Source of the DNA: Streptomyces typhae
Lineage (GTDB): Bacteria; Actinomycetota; Actinomycetes; Streptomycetales; Streptomycetaceae
Direction of reading: 5' to 3'
Assembly: GCF_009755605.1 (NCBI RefSeq)
Contig: NZ_WPNZ01000003.1
Location: 434,001-498,000, forward strand
Length of the DNA: 64,000 bases
In this document: positions 34,444-43,952 of the stretch, one piece after another
Layout of the letters: the number at the start of each line of letters is the position of its first letter
How positions within the stretch are numbered: the stretch's first letter is position 1
The notes under the pieces: generated by a model
What the model was told of the DNA's origin: nothing
The model's input: only the letters and a program-made list of their open reading frames with translations
Databases searched by the model: none
Program-made: the position numbers and the translations under genes

Positions 34444-36528
34444 TCAGGCGAGGAAGAGCCGCCGAACCACCCGCTCGGCGGCTCTTCCGTCGTCGTACGG
34501 GCAGAACCGCGCCCGGAACGCGGCGCGCAGCCGTGTCGTCTCCTCGGTGTCCCAGCCGCCGTCGCGGAACAGTCCGGTCAGCTCGTCCTGGGTCGTCGCG
34601 AGGGCGCCGGGCGTCTCGCCGGGGCGGCCCGAGAGGACGTCGAAGTAGGTGCCGCGGGCGAGGCGGTAGGCCTGCCAGTCGGGGGCGTAGGTGACGATCG
34701 GGCGGTCCAGGCAGGCGTAGTCGAACATCAGGGAGGAGTAGTCGGTGATCAGCGCGTCGGCGGCGAGGCAGAGGTCCTCCACGCGCGCGTGCCCGGTGAC
34801 GTCGATCAGGTTCGGGTGCGCGGCGAGGCCCGCGTCGGCGCCGTAGAAGTAGTGGGCGCGGACCAGGACGACGTGGTCGGGTCCGAGCGCCGCCGCGAAC
34901 CGCTCCAGGTCCAGGCGGGGCAGGAAGCCCTTCTGGTAGTCGCGGTGCGTGGGGGCGTAGAGCAGCGCCCGCACGCCGGGGCGGATGCCGAGGTCGGCGC
35001 GGATGCGGGCGGTGTCCTCGGGTCCGGTCGTGAAGTACACGTCGTTGCGGGGGTAGCCGGCCTCCAGTGCCTGGTAGGCGGCCGGGTACACGCGTTCCCA
35101 CACCTCGGTGGAGTGCGGGTTCGCGGACAGGCTGTAGTCCCACTGGTCGGTGTGGTCGAGGACCTTCTGGAAGCTGATGCCGTGCGTGCCCGCGGGGTAG
35201 CGGCGCTGGTCGAGGCCCATCTTCTTCAGGGGCGTGCCGTGGTGGGTCTGGAGGTAGACCTGCCCGGGGCGCTTGGTGAAGCCGCCGGGGAAGGAGGAGT
35301 TGTTGACGAGGTACGTGGCGCGGGCCATCGCCCGCCAGTAGCGCCGCGAGCCCTCGATGACGTACTCGACACCGGGCGGCACCCGGTGCTTGTGGCGGCT
35401 CGACACCACCCACACGCCGCGGATGTGCGGGGCGAGTTCGCGCGCCTTGGCGTGGATGGCGGCCGGGTTGCAGCTCACGCCGCGGTTCCAGTACGCGCCG
35501 TAGACGGCCAGGTGCGGGTCGAGGGAGCGGCGCAGGTCGGCGCGGTAGGTGACGCGCATGGCGCGGGCGCGGACGGCCTTCTTGCGGCGGGCGAGCGCGG
35601 AGCGCACGGCCTTCATGCGGCCGCCCGCGCGGGCCAGGGACCGGTAGGTGGCGTACGAGCCGGACAGCAGGGCGCGGTGCCGGTCCGTCACCGTGACGTA
35701 GCCGCCGGGGCGGTGGGCGCGCAGCATGCCCGCGGCCGCCCGGAAGTACGCGGCGCGGTCGCCGGGCGGGACGCGGCCCGGGTCGTCGAGGACGGCGAGG
35801 ACGTGGTCCACGGCGCACGGGAAGAGGCGTGCCGTCACCTCGGTGCCCGCGGCGAACAGCTCCTCGTACCGCCCGATCACCGCGAAGTGCGCGCGCCCCG
35901 GTGACTTCGCGAAGCTGCCGCCGCGCCGCTCGCGCCAGCGCACGCACACCCGGTCGAGCGCCCCGACGCGCTCCCCGGCGGCCAGGGTCGCCTGGTGCAC
36001 CGGCACCACGTCCTCGTAGGGGCCCGCCGAGAAGGCGAGGGCGTGTGCGGACCAGAAGGAACGGCGCACGACGCGGTTCCAGGCGGCGACGGTCACGGCG
36101 AGCGGATCGCCGGTGACGTCCTCGCCCGCGGGGCGGCGCACCGTCTCCCACCAGTCGACGCGGTCGTGGCCGAAGAGCAGCACGTCGACGTCCCCGGCGG
36201 GGCCGTCGAGCGTTTCCCCCAGGGCCGCGAGCGCGCCGGGCAGCAGCACGTCGTCGCCGTCGAGGAAGAGCAGCCACTCGCCGGTGGCGTGTTCCGCGCC
36301 GGTGTTGCGGGCGGCGCCGATGCCACGGCGCTCGGGGAGGCGGACGAGTTGCACCCGGGGGTCGCGCTGCGCATACTCCGCCGCGATCGCGGCCCCCGCG
36401 TCCGGCGAGTCGTCGTCGACGACGATCAGTTCGAGGTCCGTGCAGGACTGGTCGAGCACGGACTCCAGGCATTCCCGGAGGTAGCCCTGGACGCGGTGGG
36501 CGGGCACGACGACTGAGAAGTACGGCAT
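34444..36528 (-). CDS. GT2 glycosyltransferase fused to CDP-glycerol glycerophosphotransferase (TagF-like)
   Basis: A 694-residue bifunctional enzyme for a teichoic-acid-like polymer. The ATG at 36528 starts MPYFSVVVPAHRVQGYLREC, a GT2 domain with DDDSPDAG near 38-45 and the metal-binding FLDGDDV near 88-94. A basic helical linker precedes the TagF/TagB-type domain from about 320. Its landmarks are THHGTPLKKMGLDQ near 430, the Asn-rich lead YLVNNSSFP, RNDVYF, LYAPTHRDYQKGF and ITDYSSLMFDYACLDRPIVT. That domain transfers polyol phosphate from a CDP-activated donor. It is transcribed against its neighbours and ends 16 bases from the stop of the Stealth fusion. There is no good ribosome site before the ATG. 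Confidence 0.92.
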   Translation of the reverse strand: MPYFSVVVPAHRVQGYLRECLESVLDQSCTDLELIVVDDDSPDAGAAIAAEYAQRDPRVQLVRLPERRGIGAARNTGAEHATGEWLLFLDGDDVLLPGALAALGETLDGPAGDVDVLLFGHDRVDWWETVRRPAGEDVTGDPLAVTVAAWNRVVRRSFWSAHALAFSAGPYEDVVPVHQATLAAGERVGALDRVCVRWRERRGGSFAKSPGRAHFAVIGRYEELFAAGTEVTARLFPCAVDHVLAVLDDPGRVPPGDRAAYFRAAAGMLRAHRPGGYVTVTDRHRALLSGSYATYRSLARAGGRMKAVRSALARRKKAVRARAMRVTYRADLRRSLDPHLAVYGAYWNRGVSCNPAAIHAKARELAPHIRGVWVVSSRHKHRVPPGVEYVIEGSRRYWRAMARATYLVNNSSFPGGFTKRPGQVYLQTHHGTPLKKMGLDQRRYPAGTHGISFQKVLDHTDQWDYSLSANPHSTEVWERVYPAAYQALEAGYPRNDVYFTTGPEDTARIRADLGIRPGVRALLYAPTHRDYQKGFLPRLDLERFAAALGPDHVVLVRAHYFYGADAGLAAHPNLIDVTGHARVEDLCLAADALITDYSSLMFDYACLDRPIVTYAPDWQAYRLARGTYFDVLSGRPGETPGALATTQDELTGLFRDGGWDTEETTRLRAAFRARFCPYDDGRAAERVVRRLFLA
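34452..34488. terminator. Hairpin inside the end of the TagF-like gene
   Basis: Perfect 14-base arms GGAAGAGCCGCCGA and TCGGCGGCTCTTCC with a nine-base loop. It begins 24 bases after the stop of the Stealth gene and lies in the last codons of the opposing TagF-like gene, so it can terminate the rightward transcript. Confidence 0.55.
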
Positions 36529-36733
36529 GAGTACCGACCGTAGCCATGCGCGCACCCTGTGTCGAAGACCGTGCCTCACTCGATGGGGTGATCGGGCGCC
36601 TCGATGGGGTGAGCGGGGGCGCGGATGTTGATCCCGCCGGGCAAAAGGTGTGAATACGCCTGTATTGGGACGTCACCATCAGGACACCACCAGGACGTCA
36701 CACCACCCTTGCTCCTACGAAAGGCCGGTCGCC

Positions 36734-39700
36734 GTGCAGCCCCGACTCAGCGTCGTCGTGCCCATCTACAACGTCGAGGAGTTCCTGCTGGAGTGCCTGG
36801 AGTCGATCGCCCGGCAGAGTCTGGACGGCGGCATCGAAGCCGTCCTCGTCGACGACGGCTCCACCGACGCAAGTCCGCGCATCGCGCGGGAATTCGCCAC
36901 CCGCGACCCGCGCTTCGTCTATGTGCGCCAGCCCAACGCGGGCCTGAGCGCCGCCCGCAACACCGGGGTGCGGCACGCCAATCCGGGCGCCGAGTACCTG
37001 GCGTTCGTGGACAGCGACGACATCGTGCCGCACGACGCCTACGCCCGCATGATCGCGAGCCTGGACGCCAGCGGCTCCGACTTCGCCAGCGGCAACGTCT
37101 GGCGGCTCACCGAACGCGGCCGCTCCCAGGCCTGGCAGTACCAGTGGCTCACCGCGCCGCGCACCCGTACCCACATCGGCCGCGACCTGGCCCTGCTCGC
37201 CGACCGCGTGGCCTGGAACAAGGTCTTCCGGCGCGCCTTCTGGGACCGGCACGGCTTCGAGTTCCCCGAGGGACGGCTCTACGAGGACACACCGGTGATG
37301 ATCCCGGCGCACTTCCTCGCCTCCTCCGTGGACGTGCTCCGCGACCACGTCTACTACTGGCGGGTGCGCGAGGGCTCGATCACCCGGCGGCGCACCGACG
37401 TCAAGGGCGTGCGGGACCGGATCGCGGCCTGCGCTCACGTCAGCACCTTCCTGGCCGGACAGGCGCCCGAGCTGAAGTCCACGTACGACGCCTCGTGCCT
37501 GCGCGACGACTTCGTGTACTTCCTGGAGGGTCTCCCGATGGGCGGCCCCGAGTACCGGGCGGCGTTCCTGGAGGGCACCGCCGAGTTCCTGCGCGCCGCG
37601 GACCCGGCGATCCTGCGGCAGCTCCCGGTGGACCTGCGCGTGAAGTGGCATCTGGTGCGGGAGCGGCGCACCGGTGAGCTGATCGACCTGCTCGACCACG
37701 AACGGCGCGGCGGCAAGGGCACGTTCGCGGTGCGCGGCGCCGTGCGCCGGTACGCCGCGTACCCGGGCGTGGCCGCACTGCCGCCCGAGATCGCCCGGCT
37801 CGGCCGCGACGAGGTGCCCGCCGTGGCACGCCTCGGCGAGGCCCGGTGGGGCGCGGACGGCCTCCTGCGCATCAGCGGCTACGCCCACCTGCGCAATCTG
37901 GACGCGGTCCGGCCCGCGCAGTCGGTGAAGACCGGGCTGCTCAAGGCGGCGCACAGCAGGGGCCGCTACCGCTGGGTGCCGGCCAGGACCGTGCCCGCGC
38001 CCGAGGCCACCGAGCGCTCCGGCCAGCACCTGCACTGCTACGACCTGTCCGGCTTCGAGCTGACCGTCGACCCCGGGCGCCTGAAGACCGGCGGCCGCTA
38101 CCGCCCCGGCAACTGGCTGCTCGGCGTGGTCGTCGCGGGCCACGGCCTCGTCAGGCGTGCCGCCGTCCGCGCCCAGGACGGCTCCCGCACCCAGTCCTTG
38201 GTGCACGACCTCGGTGATGGCGTGCGCCTCGTGCTCGGCTTCAGCAAGGGCCGGCTCGTCCTGCGCGTACAGGAGTACGCGGCACGCGTGGAGGGCCACC
38301 GGGGGCACGGCGACGACGTGGTGCTCACCGGTGGTCTGCCGGGGCACGCCCGCCCCAAGTCGCTGCGCCTGACCCACTCCGGCGGCGTCGTCGTCGACTT
38401 CCCGGTCGCCGTCGTCGACGACCGCTTCGAGGCCCGCCTGCACCTGCCCGACCTGGAGGCCGTGGAGCCCGCGCCGCACCACGCCCCCGCCCAGGTCGAA
38501 GCCCCGCACAGCGACCGCTGGGGGGCCGCCCTCGTGCTCCCCGACGGCTCGACGCTGCCGCTCGCCGCCGTCACGGACCTGCCGCCGGGCCGGTACGCGA
38601 CGCGGCCGGGCCGCGAGCTGTGCACCACCGCCGACGACCGCGGCAACCTGGTGGTGGAGCTGACCCGGCGGCCCATCGCGGACCGCGTCGTGTGGACCGC
38701 CGACGGCACCCTGGAGATCGAGGGCTCCGCGACCGAGGCGAGCTGGCCGTCGGCGGAGCTGGTGCTGCGGCACAGCGGCCGCGACGACGAGGTGACGGTG
38801 CCGGTGGAGCTGGCCGGCGACCGGTTCCGGGCGGTCGTCGCGCCCGGGGGCGGGGTGCTGCGGGAGGGCCGCTGGTACGCCTTCCTGCGCGAGGTCGAGA
38901 ACAGCGGAGCGGGAGTGCCGGTGCGGGTCCTCGCGTCGACGGGGGCGGGGCTGCCGTTCCACCAGGTGGTGCAGGGGCGCCGGTTCACCGCCGACCGGCG
39001 CTTCGGCGACCGGCTCCTGATCGAGGCCCGGTCGGTGCTCGCGCCCACCGAGCGCGGCGCGTACCGGCTCCACCGGCTGCGCACCGAGCACTACCCGCGC
39101 GAGCGCCGAAGGGCGCTGCGGGACGCCGTCCTGTACTTCGACGGCGACTCGCCGCGCGCCGTCCACGAGGAACTGGTGCGGCGCGGCGCCGAGGCCGAGC
39201 ACCTGTGGGTCACCGAGGACCAGCAGACCCGGGTGCCCGCGGGGGCGCGCGGCGTGGCCGCGCACAGCGCCGAGTTCCACGAGGCCCTCGCCCGCTGCCG
39301 CCGCGTCGTCACCGCCGGGCACCTGCCGGACTTCTTCCGGCGCAGGGAGGGCCAGACCGTCGTGCAGACCTGGCAAGGCACCCCCCTCAAGCGCATCGGC
39401 ACCGACCTCACCGACACCCTGTACGCCGACCACGGCCACCTCGACCGGCTGCCGCGCCTCGCCGCGCAGTGGAACGTCCTGGTCTCCCCCAGCCGCTTCG
39501 CCACCCCGCACCTGGGCCGCGCGCTCACCTACGACGGCGAGGTCCTGGAAGCCGGATCGCCGCGCAACGACGTGCTGTTCGCCGACGACCGCGACAAGGT
39601 CGCCGAGCGCGTCCGGCGCGAACTCGGCCTCCCCCCGGACCGCCGGATCGTCCTGTACGCGCCGACCTACCGCGACCACCTCGGCTTCGGGGCGGGCCGG

Positions 39701-40177
39701 TTCCGCCACGATCCCGCCCTGGACCTCGGCGCCGTCGAGGACGGCCTCGGCGACGACCACGTCCTGCTCGTCCGCAGACACCCCCTGACGTCGGGGCGCC
39801 TCCCCGGCGCCCGCGCCCCGTTCGTCCGCGACGTCTCCGCCCACCCGCGCGCCGCCGAACTGCTCCTGATCGCCGACGTGCTGCTCACCGACTACTCGTC
39901 CCTGATGTTCGACTTCGCGCACACCGGCCGCCCGATGCTCTTCCACACCTACGACCTGGAGCACTACCGCGACACGGTCCGCGGCTTCTACCTCGACTTC
40001 GAGAACAGCGCCCCGGGCCCGCTCCTCACCTCCACCGACGAGGTCGTCGCCGCCCTGCGCGACCTCGACGCCGTCACCGAACGGCACGCGGACGCGTACG
40101 CGGCGTTCCGGGAGGCGTACTGCGACCTGGACGACGGGCGGGCCGCGTCCCGCGTCGCGGACAGGCTGATGCGATGA
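36734..40177 (+). CDS. GT2 glycosyltransferase fused to CDP-glycerol glycerophosphotransferase, long form
   Basis: A 1,147-residue paralogue of the gene to its left. I chose the GTG at 36734 (GAAAGG nine bases upstream), giving a VVPIYNVEEFLLECLESIARQ start; an ATG at 36650 is in frame but adds unrelated residues. GT2 motifs are VDDGSTDASP near 38 and FVDSDDI near 92. A middle part of about 450 residues contains repeated beta-sandwich-like segments. The TagF-like domain starts near 800: TWQGTPLKRIGTDL near 878, SPRNDVLFAD, LYAPTYRDHLGFG and LLTDYSSLMFDFAHTGRPML near 1050. It replaces the first His-Gly of HGTP with Gln-Gly, which may affect catalysis or donor choice. It overlaps the next gene by four bases. 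Confidence 0.9.
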   Translation: MQPRLSVVVPIYNVEEFLLECLESIARQSLDGGIEAVLVDDGSTDASPRIAREFATRDPRFVYVRQPNAGLSAARNTGVRHANPGAEYLAFVDSDDIVPHDAYARMIASLDASGSDFASGNVWRLTERGRSQAWQYQWLTAPRTRTHIGRDLALLADRVAWNKVFRRAFWDRHGFEFPEGRLYEDTPVMIPAHFLASSVDVLRDHVYYWRVREGSITRRRTDVKGVRDRIAACAHVSTFLAGQAPELKSTYDASCLRDDFVYFLEGLPMGGPEYRAAFLEGTAEFLRAADPAILRQLPVDLRVKWHLVRERRTGELIDLLDHERRGGKGTFAVRGAVRRYAAYPGVAALPPEIARLGRDEVPAVARLGEARWGADGLLRISGYAHLRNLDAVRPAQSVKTGLLKAAHSRGRYRWVPARTVPAPEATERSGQHLHCYDLSGFELTVDPGRLKTGGRYRPGNWLLGVVVAGHGLVRRAAVRAQDGSRTQSLVHDLGDGVRLVLGFSKGRLVLRVQEYAARVEGHRGHGDDVVLTGGLPGHARPKSLRLTHSGGVVVDFPVAVVDDRFEARLHLPDLEAVEPAPHHAPAQVEAPHSDRWGAALVLPDGSTLPLAAVTDLPPGRYATRPGRELCTTADDRGNLVVELTRRPIADRVVWTADGTLEIEGSATEASWPSAELVLRHSGRDDEVTVPVELAGDRFRAVVAPGGGVLREGRWYAFLREVENSGAGVPVRVLASTGAGLPFHQVVQGRRFTADRRFGDRLLIEARSVLAPTERGAYRLHRLRTEHYPRERRRALRDAVLYFDGDSPRAVHEELVRRGAEAEHLWVTEDQQTRVPAGARGVAAHSAEFHEALARCRRVVTAGHLPDFFRRREGQTVVQTWQGTPLKRIGTDLTDTLYADHGHLDRLPRLAAQWNVLVSPSRFATPHLGRALTYDGEVLEAGSPRNDVLFADDRDKVAERVRRELGLPPDRRIVLYAPTYRDHLGFGAGRFRHDPALDLGAVEDGLGDDHVLLVRRHPLTSGRLPGARAPFVRDVSAHPRAAELLLIADVLLTDYSSLMFDFAHTGRPMLFHTYDLEHYRDTVRGFYLDFENSAPGPLLTSTDEVVAALRDLDAVTERHADAYAAFREAYCDLDDGRAASRVADRLMR

Positions 40178-42006
40178 CGGCGCCGATCAGATCGTCGCCT
40201 GCGGCGGGGGCTTCCGCGCCTGCGGCGCCCGCGGCTCCGGCCCCGGGGGCGGCCGCCCCCGAAACACAGGCTCCTGCGCCTGCGGCGGCAGCAGCTGCGG
40301 CTCCGGGCACGGGCGCCGCTCCTGCCGGCGTCGGCACCGACACCCCCGCCGCGGGCCCGGGCGCCCCGGAGGCCGTGGCCGGGTGGCGGCGGCGCGTGTC
40401 GCTCGGGGCCACCGCGTCCGGGTTCGGGAGGCTGTGGCGGCCGAGCCCCTGTCTGCTGCTCGGCGGGGCCTTCTGGCTCGTGATGTCGCTCGCCTACTGG
40501 CGGGTGCCGATCTGCTGCGACTTCGGGCAGCACGCGGCGGTCGTCGAGCGGCTCAAGGACGACCTGCTGCACCCGGCCCACCCGATGGCGGACCTGCCGG
40601 GCGACGGCAGCGCGTACTACTCGCCGTACGCCGTCGCGCAGGCGCTGCTCGCCGAGGGGACGGGGCTCGCGGGCTGGCAGGTAGTCAAGGTCTCCGGGCC
40701 CCTGAACCTGCTCGTGCTGCTCACCGGCATCGCCCGCTTCGTCCGCGTCCTCACGCCGCGCCCCTGGGCGCCCGTGCTCGCCCTGTTCGCGATGGTGCTG
40801 CTCTGGGGCACGCGGATGGCCTGGTGGAGCGGCTATCTGGGCCTGATGTCGATGACGGGCAACCTCGGCTACCCGTCGACGTTCGGCATCGCGCTGATGT
40901 TCTGGGCGTGGGCCTGGGCCGGCACGGCGGCCGGAGAACGGCGCGGCGTGCCCACGCACCTGGGGCTCGGCGCGCTGTGCGGGCTGATCCTGCTGATCCA
41001 CCCGATCACGTCGGTGGCGGCGGTGATCGGTGTGACCGCCTTCGCTCTGCCGCAGGTCGCGCGGGCGCTGCGCGGGGGCGGGACGGCGGAGCCGCAGGGG
41101 GCGCCGGCCGAGCCGCAGGGGTCGCCGAAGGGGGCGCAGAGGTCACCGGCCGAGCCGCAGGGGTCGCCGAAGGGGGCGCTCAAGGTGGCCTCGCTGTGGG
41201 TGCTCACCGGTCTCACCGCCCTCGTGGTGGCCACGACCTGGCCGTACTTCAACCCGCTGACCCTGGTCGGTGACCAGTCCGTCGACTGGATCCACCGGCA
41301 GCTCTACACCGACATGCCCGAGCGCTTCTGGCTCGCCGCCCTCGGCCTGCCCGCGCTGTACTGGCGGTGGCTCAAGGACCGCAAGGACCCGCTGGTCGTG
41401 ATGTTCGCCCTCGACTGCGCGGTGGTCGGCTACGGCTGGCTCAGCGGTCACTACACCTACGGCCGCATTCTCGGTCTGACCCTGGTCCCGCTCCAGTTCG
41501 CCCTCGCGATCGAGCTGGCGGCGGCGCGCCCGTGGGGCACCCGCCGCGCCGCCCTCGCGGGGGCCACCGCGCTCGGCGCGTTCACCGGGTTCTTCCAGAT
41601 CCAGGCGGGCGCCGTGGTGCCCCGCACCCTCGACCCGGTCGGCTTCGCCCAGCCGCCGCGCTGGCCGGACTACGGCTGGGCGGCGGCGCACATGGACCGC
41701 GGCGACGTCGTCCTGACCGACAGCTACCGGCCCATGCGCTCGGTCCCCGCGTTCGGCGTCAACCTGGTGGCGCCCGCCTGGCCGGACGCCTCGCTCGCCG
41801 AGTCCGCGCGCAACCGGCGCCTCGACGAGGTGCGCCGCTACCTCGACCCGGCATCGACGCCCGCCGAACGCGCCGCCGTCGTCGAGCGGTACCACGTGCG
41901 CTGGCTGCTGCTCGCCCCGGAACAGCGGCTGCCGCCCGAGGCGGTGGCGGTGACGTGGAGCCCGCGCACCGGCGAGATCCTCGCGCGCGTGGGCGGGGTG
42001 GCGTGA
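40174..42006 (+). CDS. Polytopic membrane protein, GT-C glycosyltransferase type
   Basis: A 610-residue membrane protein with an Ala/Pro-rich N-terminal 70 residues, about ten helices, and a soluble C-terminal domain after residue 500. The first outer loop carries ICCDFGQHAAVVERLKDDLL; an acidic residue in this loop is the usual catalytic site of GT-C enzymes that use polyprenyl-phosphate sugars. Other motifs are SPYAVAQALLAE, MAWWSGYLGLMSMTGNLGYP and LLIHPITSVAAV. It is a clear paralogue of the protein at 58388 (shared PS(T)FAL/IAL segment, SGHYTYGRIL versus SGHCSWGRVL). A cytoplasmic loop has 2.5 copies of AEPQGSPKGA. ATGA overlap with the upstream TagF-like gene implies coupling; it may decorate the same polymer. 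Confidence 0.8.
   Translation: MTAPIRSSPAAGASAPAAPAAPAPGAAAPETQAPAPAAAAAAAPGTGAAPAGVGTDTPAAGPGAPEAVAGWRRRVSLGATASGFGRLWRPSPCLLLGGAFWLVMSLAYWRVPICCDFGQHAAVVERLKDDLLHPAHPMADLPGDGSAYYSPYAVAQALLAEGTGLAGWQVVKVSGPLNLLVLLTGIARFVRVLTPRPWAPVLALFAMVLLWGTRMAWWSGYLGLMSMTGNLGYPSTFGIALMFWAWAWAGTAAGERRGVPTHLGLGALCGLILLIHPITSVAAVIGVTAFALPQVARALRGGGTAEPQGAPAEPQGSPKGAQRSPAEPQGSPKGALKVASLWVLTGLTALVVATTWPYFNPLTLVGDQSVDWIHRQLYTDMPERFWLAALGLPALYWRWLKDRKDPLVVMFALDCAVVGYGWLSGHYTYGRILGLTLVPLQFALAIELAAARPWGTRRAALAGATALGAFTGFFQIQAGAVVPRTLDPVGFAQPPRWPDYGWAAAHMDRGDVVLTDSYRPMRSVPAFGVNLVAPAWPDASLAESARNRRLDEVRRYLDPASTPAERAAVVERYHVRWLLLAPEQRLPPEAVAVTWSPRTGEILARVGGVA
41090..41180. repeat. Direct repeat encoding AEPQGSPKGA
   Basis: GCCGAGCCGCAGGGGTCGCC followed by GAAGGGGGCG appears twice (near 41108 and 41150), with a partial third copy upstream, inside the membrane protein gene. 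It lengthens one cytoplasmic loop. Confidence 0.8.
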
Positions 42007-42183
42007 GCCGGAGACACGTCGGACCCACATCGTTGCAGGATGCATGAATTGATACGGGTGGGGCAGCCGCGTCGCATGTGGTCCCCCACCGCGTGCGCGC
42101 CCTTACGCCGCGAGGCGCTGCGAGACGCCACCCGCCCAAGCCCCCTAATCGGATAAATATCGCTAAGGCCTAACATTTCCCTC

Positions 42184-43821
42184 GTGGACCGCATCTCACC
42201 TCAAGAGCCCCAGATCACCGTCGTCGTGATCGGCTACGACGACGCCGCGCACCTCGCCGACGCGGTGCGCTCCGCGCTCGCCCAGGGCCCCGCCGTGGGC
42301 GAGGTGATCGCGGTGGACGACTGCTCGACGGACGACACCCCCGCGGTCCTCGCGGAACTCGCCGCGAGCGAACCGCGGCTGCGGGTGATCCGGCGGGCCG
42401 TCAACAGCGGCGGCTGCGGCGCCCCGCGCAACGACGGCATCGACGCCGCACGGATGCCGTACCTGATGTTCCTGGACAGCGACGACGTGCTGGCCCCCGG
42501 CGGCGCCCAGGCCCTCCTGGACGCCGCCCTCGGGCACGGCGCCGAGGTCGCGTCCGGGCTGTGCGTGCGGCGCGAGCTGCCGTCGGGGCGCGAGGTGCCC
42601 TGGCAGCCCGAGCTGTACCGCAAGCCCGCGCTCGTGGCCCGCCCCGAGCTGCGCCCCCGCCTCGTCCACGACACGCTGTGCGTCAACAAGCTCTACCGCA
42701 CGGACTTCCTGCGCGCCCACGACGTCCGCTTCCCCGAAGGCCGCTTCCTCTACGAGGACTTCGTCTTCGGCGCCCGCGTCCTGGCCGCCGCGCCGCGCAT
42801 CGCCCTCGTCCCCGACACTGTGTACGTGTGGCACGTGCGCCGTGCCGCCGCCAGGCTGTCGATCTCCCTGGACCGCGCGGGCATCGAGAACTGGCGGGCC
42901 CGCGTCACCGCCCACCGCCAGGCCGTGGACATCCTGCGGGGCGCCGAGAGCGGCGACAAGCTCCTCGCGCGGGCGGCCCGCGCCCAGTTCCTCGACCACG
43001 GCCTGCGCATGTACACGCGCGAGCTGACGGCCCGCGGCCCCGAGTACCAGCGCGAGTGGTGGGCGCTGACCCGCGCCTACCTCGCCGAGTTCGACGCCGC
43101 CGACCTGGAGGCCGCGCCCGCGCCGGGACGCGTCATCGCCCGGGTCGTCCTCGCCGCCGCCGAGCCGCGCGACCTGGAACGCCTCGGGCAGGTGGCGGCG
43201 CGCCCGGCCCGGCTCGCCCCGCCGTACGCACGCGCCGCCGACGGCACCCCCGTCTGGTCGGCGGACCTGCCCCAGGTCACCCTGGACCACCTCCTCGTCC
43301 GGCCGCTGCGGCTGCTGCCGCTCGCGGTGGACGCCGAACTGCGCCCGCGCGCGGGCACGAGCGTCCTGCGGCTGCGGCTGCACGAGCTGTACGGGCGGGT
43401 CGCCGCCGCGGGCCCCGGCGTGGTCGACGTGGAGCTGACGCACCGGGGCGGCGGCCGTCCCGGTCTGCGGCGCACGGCCGCGTTCGGGCCCGAGCAGGCG
43501 GACGGGACCTGGCAGGGCGAGGTGCGCGTCGACCTCGGGGCGCTCGACGGCGACGTGTGGGACCTGCGGCTGCGGCTGCTCTTCGACGACGGCACGGCGC
43601 GCGAGACCACGGCGCGCGCCGTGCCGGGCCCCGGTCTGCTGCGGCGCACGGTGGTGCCGGGCGGGCGGCGCGGCATCCTGCTCGTCCAGCCGTACGCGAC
43701 GCGGACGGGGAACCTGTCGGTGCGGATCGCGCCCGGGGCGCGCGGGGTCGCGGCGGTCGCGCGGCGGCGGCTCGCACGGCTCGTGCGCAGGCTGCCGGGC
43801 AGGCGGGCGAGCGGCCACTGA
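42184..43821 (+). CDS. GT2 family glycosyltransferase with C-terminal accessory domain
   Basis: A 545-residue protein. Residues 1-230 are a GT2 domain: TVVVIGYDDAAHLADAVRSA, VDDCSTDDTP, NSGGCGAPRNDGID and the DxD-type MFLDSDDV near 97. A helical part and a beta-rich C-terminal domain follow (DVELTHRGGGRPGLRRTAAF and similar), as in the TagF-like proteins, but no glycerophosphotransferase domain is present. It is paralogous to the protein at 56641. The GTG at 42184 has no ribosome site; TAACAT seven bases upstream would fit a -10 box for a leaderless transcript. The 177 bases upstream are noticeably AT-richer than the rest. Confidence 0.87.
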   Translation: MDRISPQEPQITVVVIGYDDAAHLADAVRSALAQGPAVGEVIAVDDCSTDDTPAVLAELAASEPRLRVIRRAVNSGGCGAPRNDGIDAARMPYLMFLDSDDVLAPGGAQALLDAALGHGAEVASGLCVRRELPSGREVPWQPELYRKPALVARPELRPRLVHDTLCVNKLYRTDFLRAHDVRFPEGRFLYEDFVFGARVLAAAPRIALVPDTVYVWHVRRAAARLSISLDRAGIENWRARVTAHRQAVDILRGAESGDKLLARAARAQFLDHGLRMYTRELTARGPEYQREWWALTRAYLAEFDAADLEAAPAPGRVIARVVLAAAEPRDLERLGQVAARPARLAPPYARAADGTPVWSADLPQVTLDHLLVRPLRLLPLAVDAELRPRAGTSVLRLRLHELYGRVAAAGPGVVDVELTHRGGGRPGLRRTAAFGPEQADGTWQGEVRVDLGALDGDVWDLRLRLLFDDGTARETTARAVPGPGLLRRTVVPGGRRGILLVQPYATRTGNLSVRIAPGARGVAAVARRRLARLVRRLPGRRASGH

Positions 43822-43952
43822 CGCGCGCCGTACACGGGCTCTGCGAGACTGCCCGTCCGGGATGTCCGGGGTGCGGGGCACGGGACGGACGTACCACCAC
43901 CGGAACGACAGAGCGGTCCACGACCGACACGACACGACGGGACGAGCTGACC

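Noticed and set aside
36698..40087. Leftward open frame of more than 1,100 residues
   Set aside because: It is antisense to the long TagF-like gene, which has GT2 and glycerophosphotransferase motifs.
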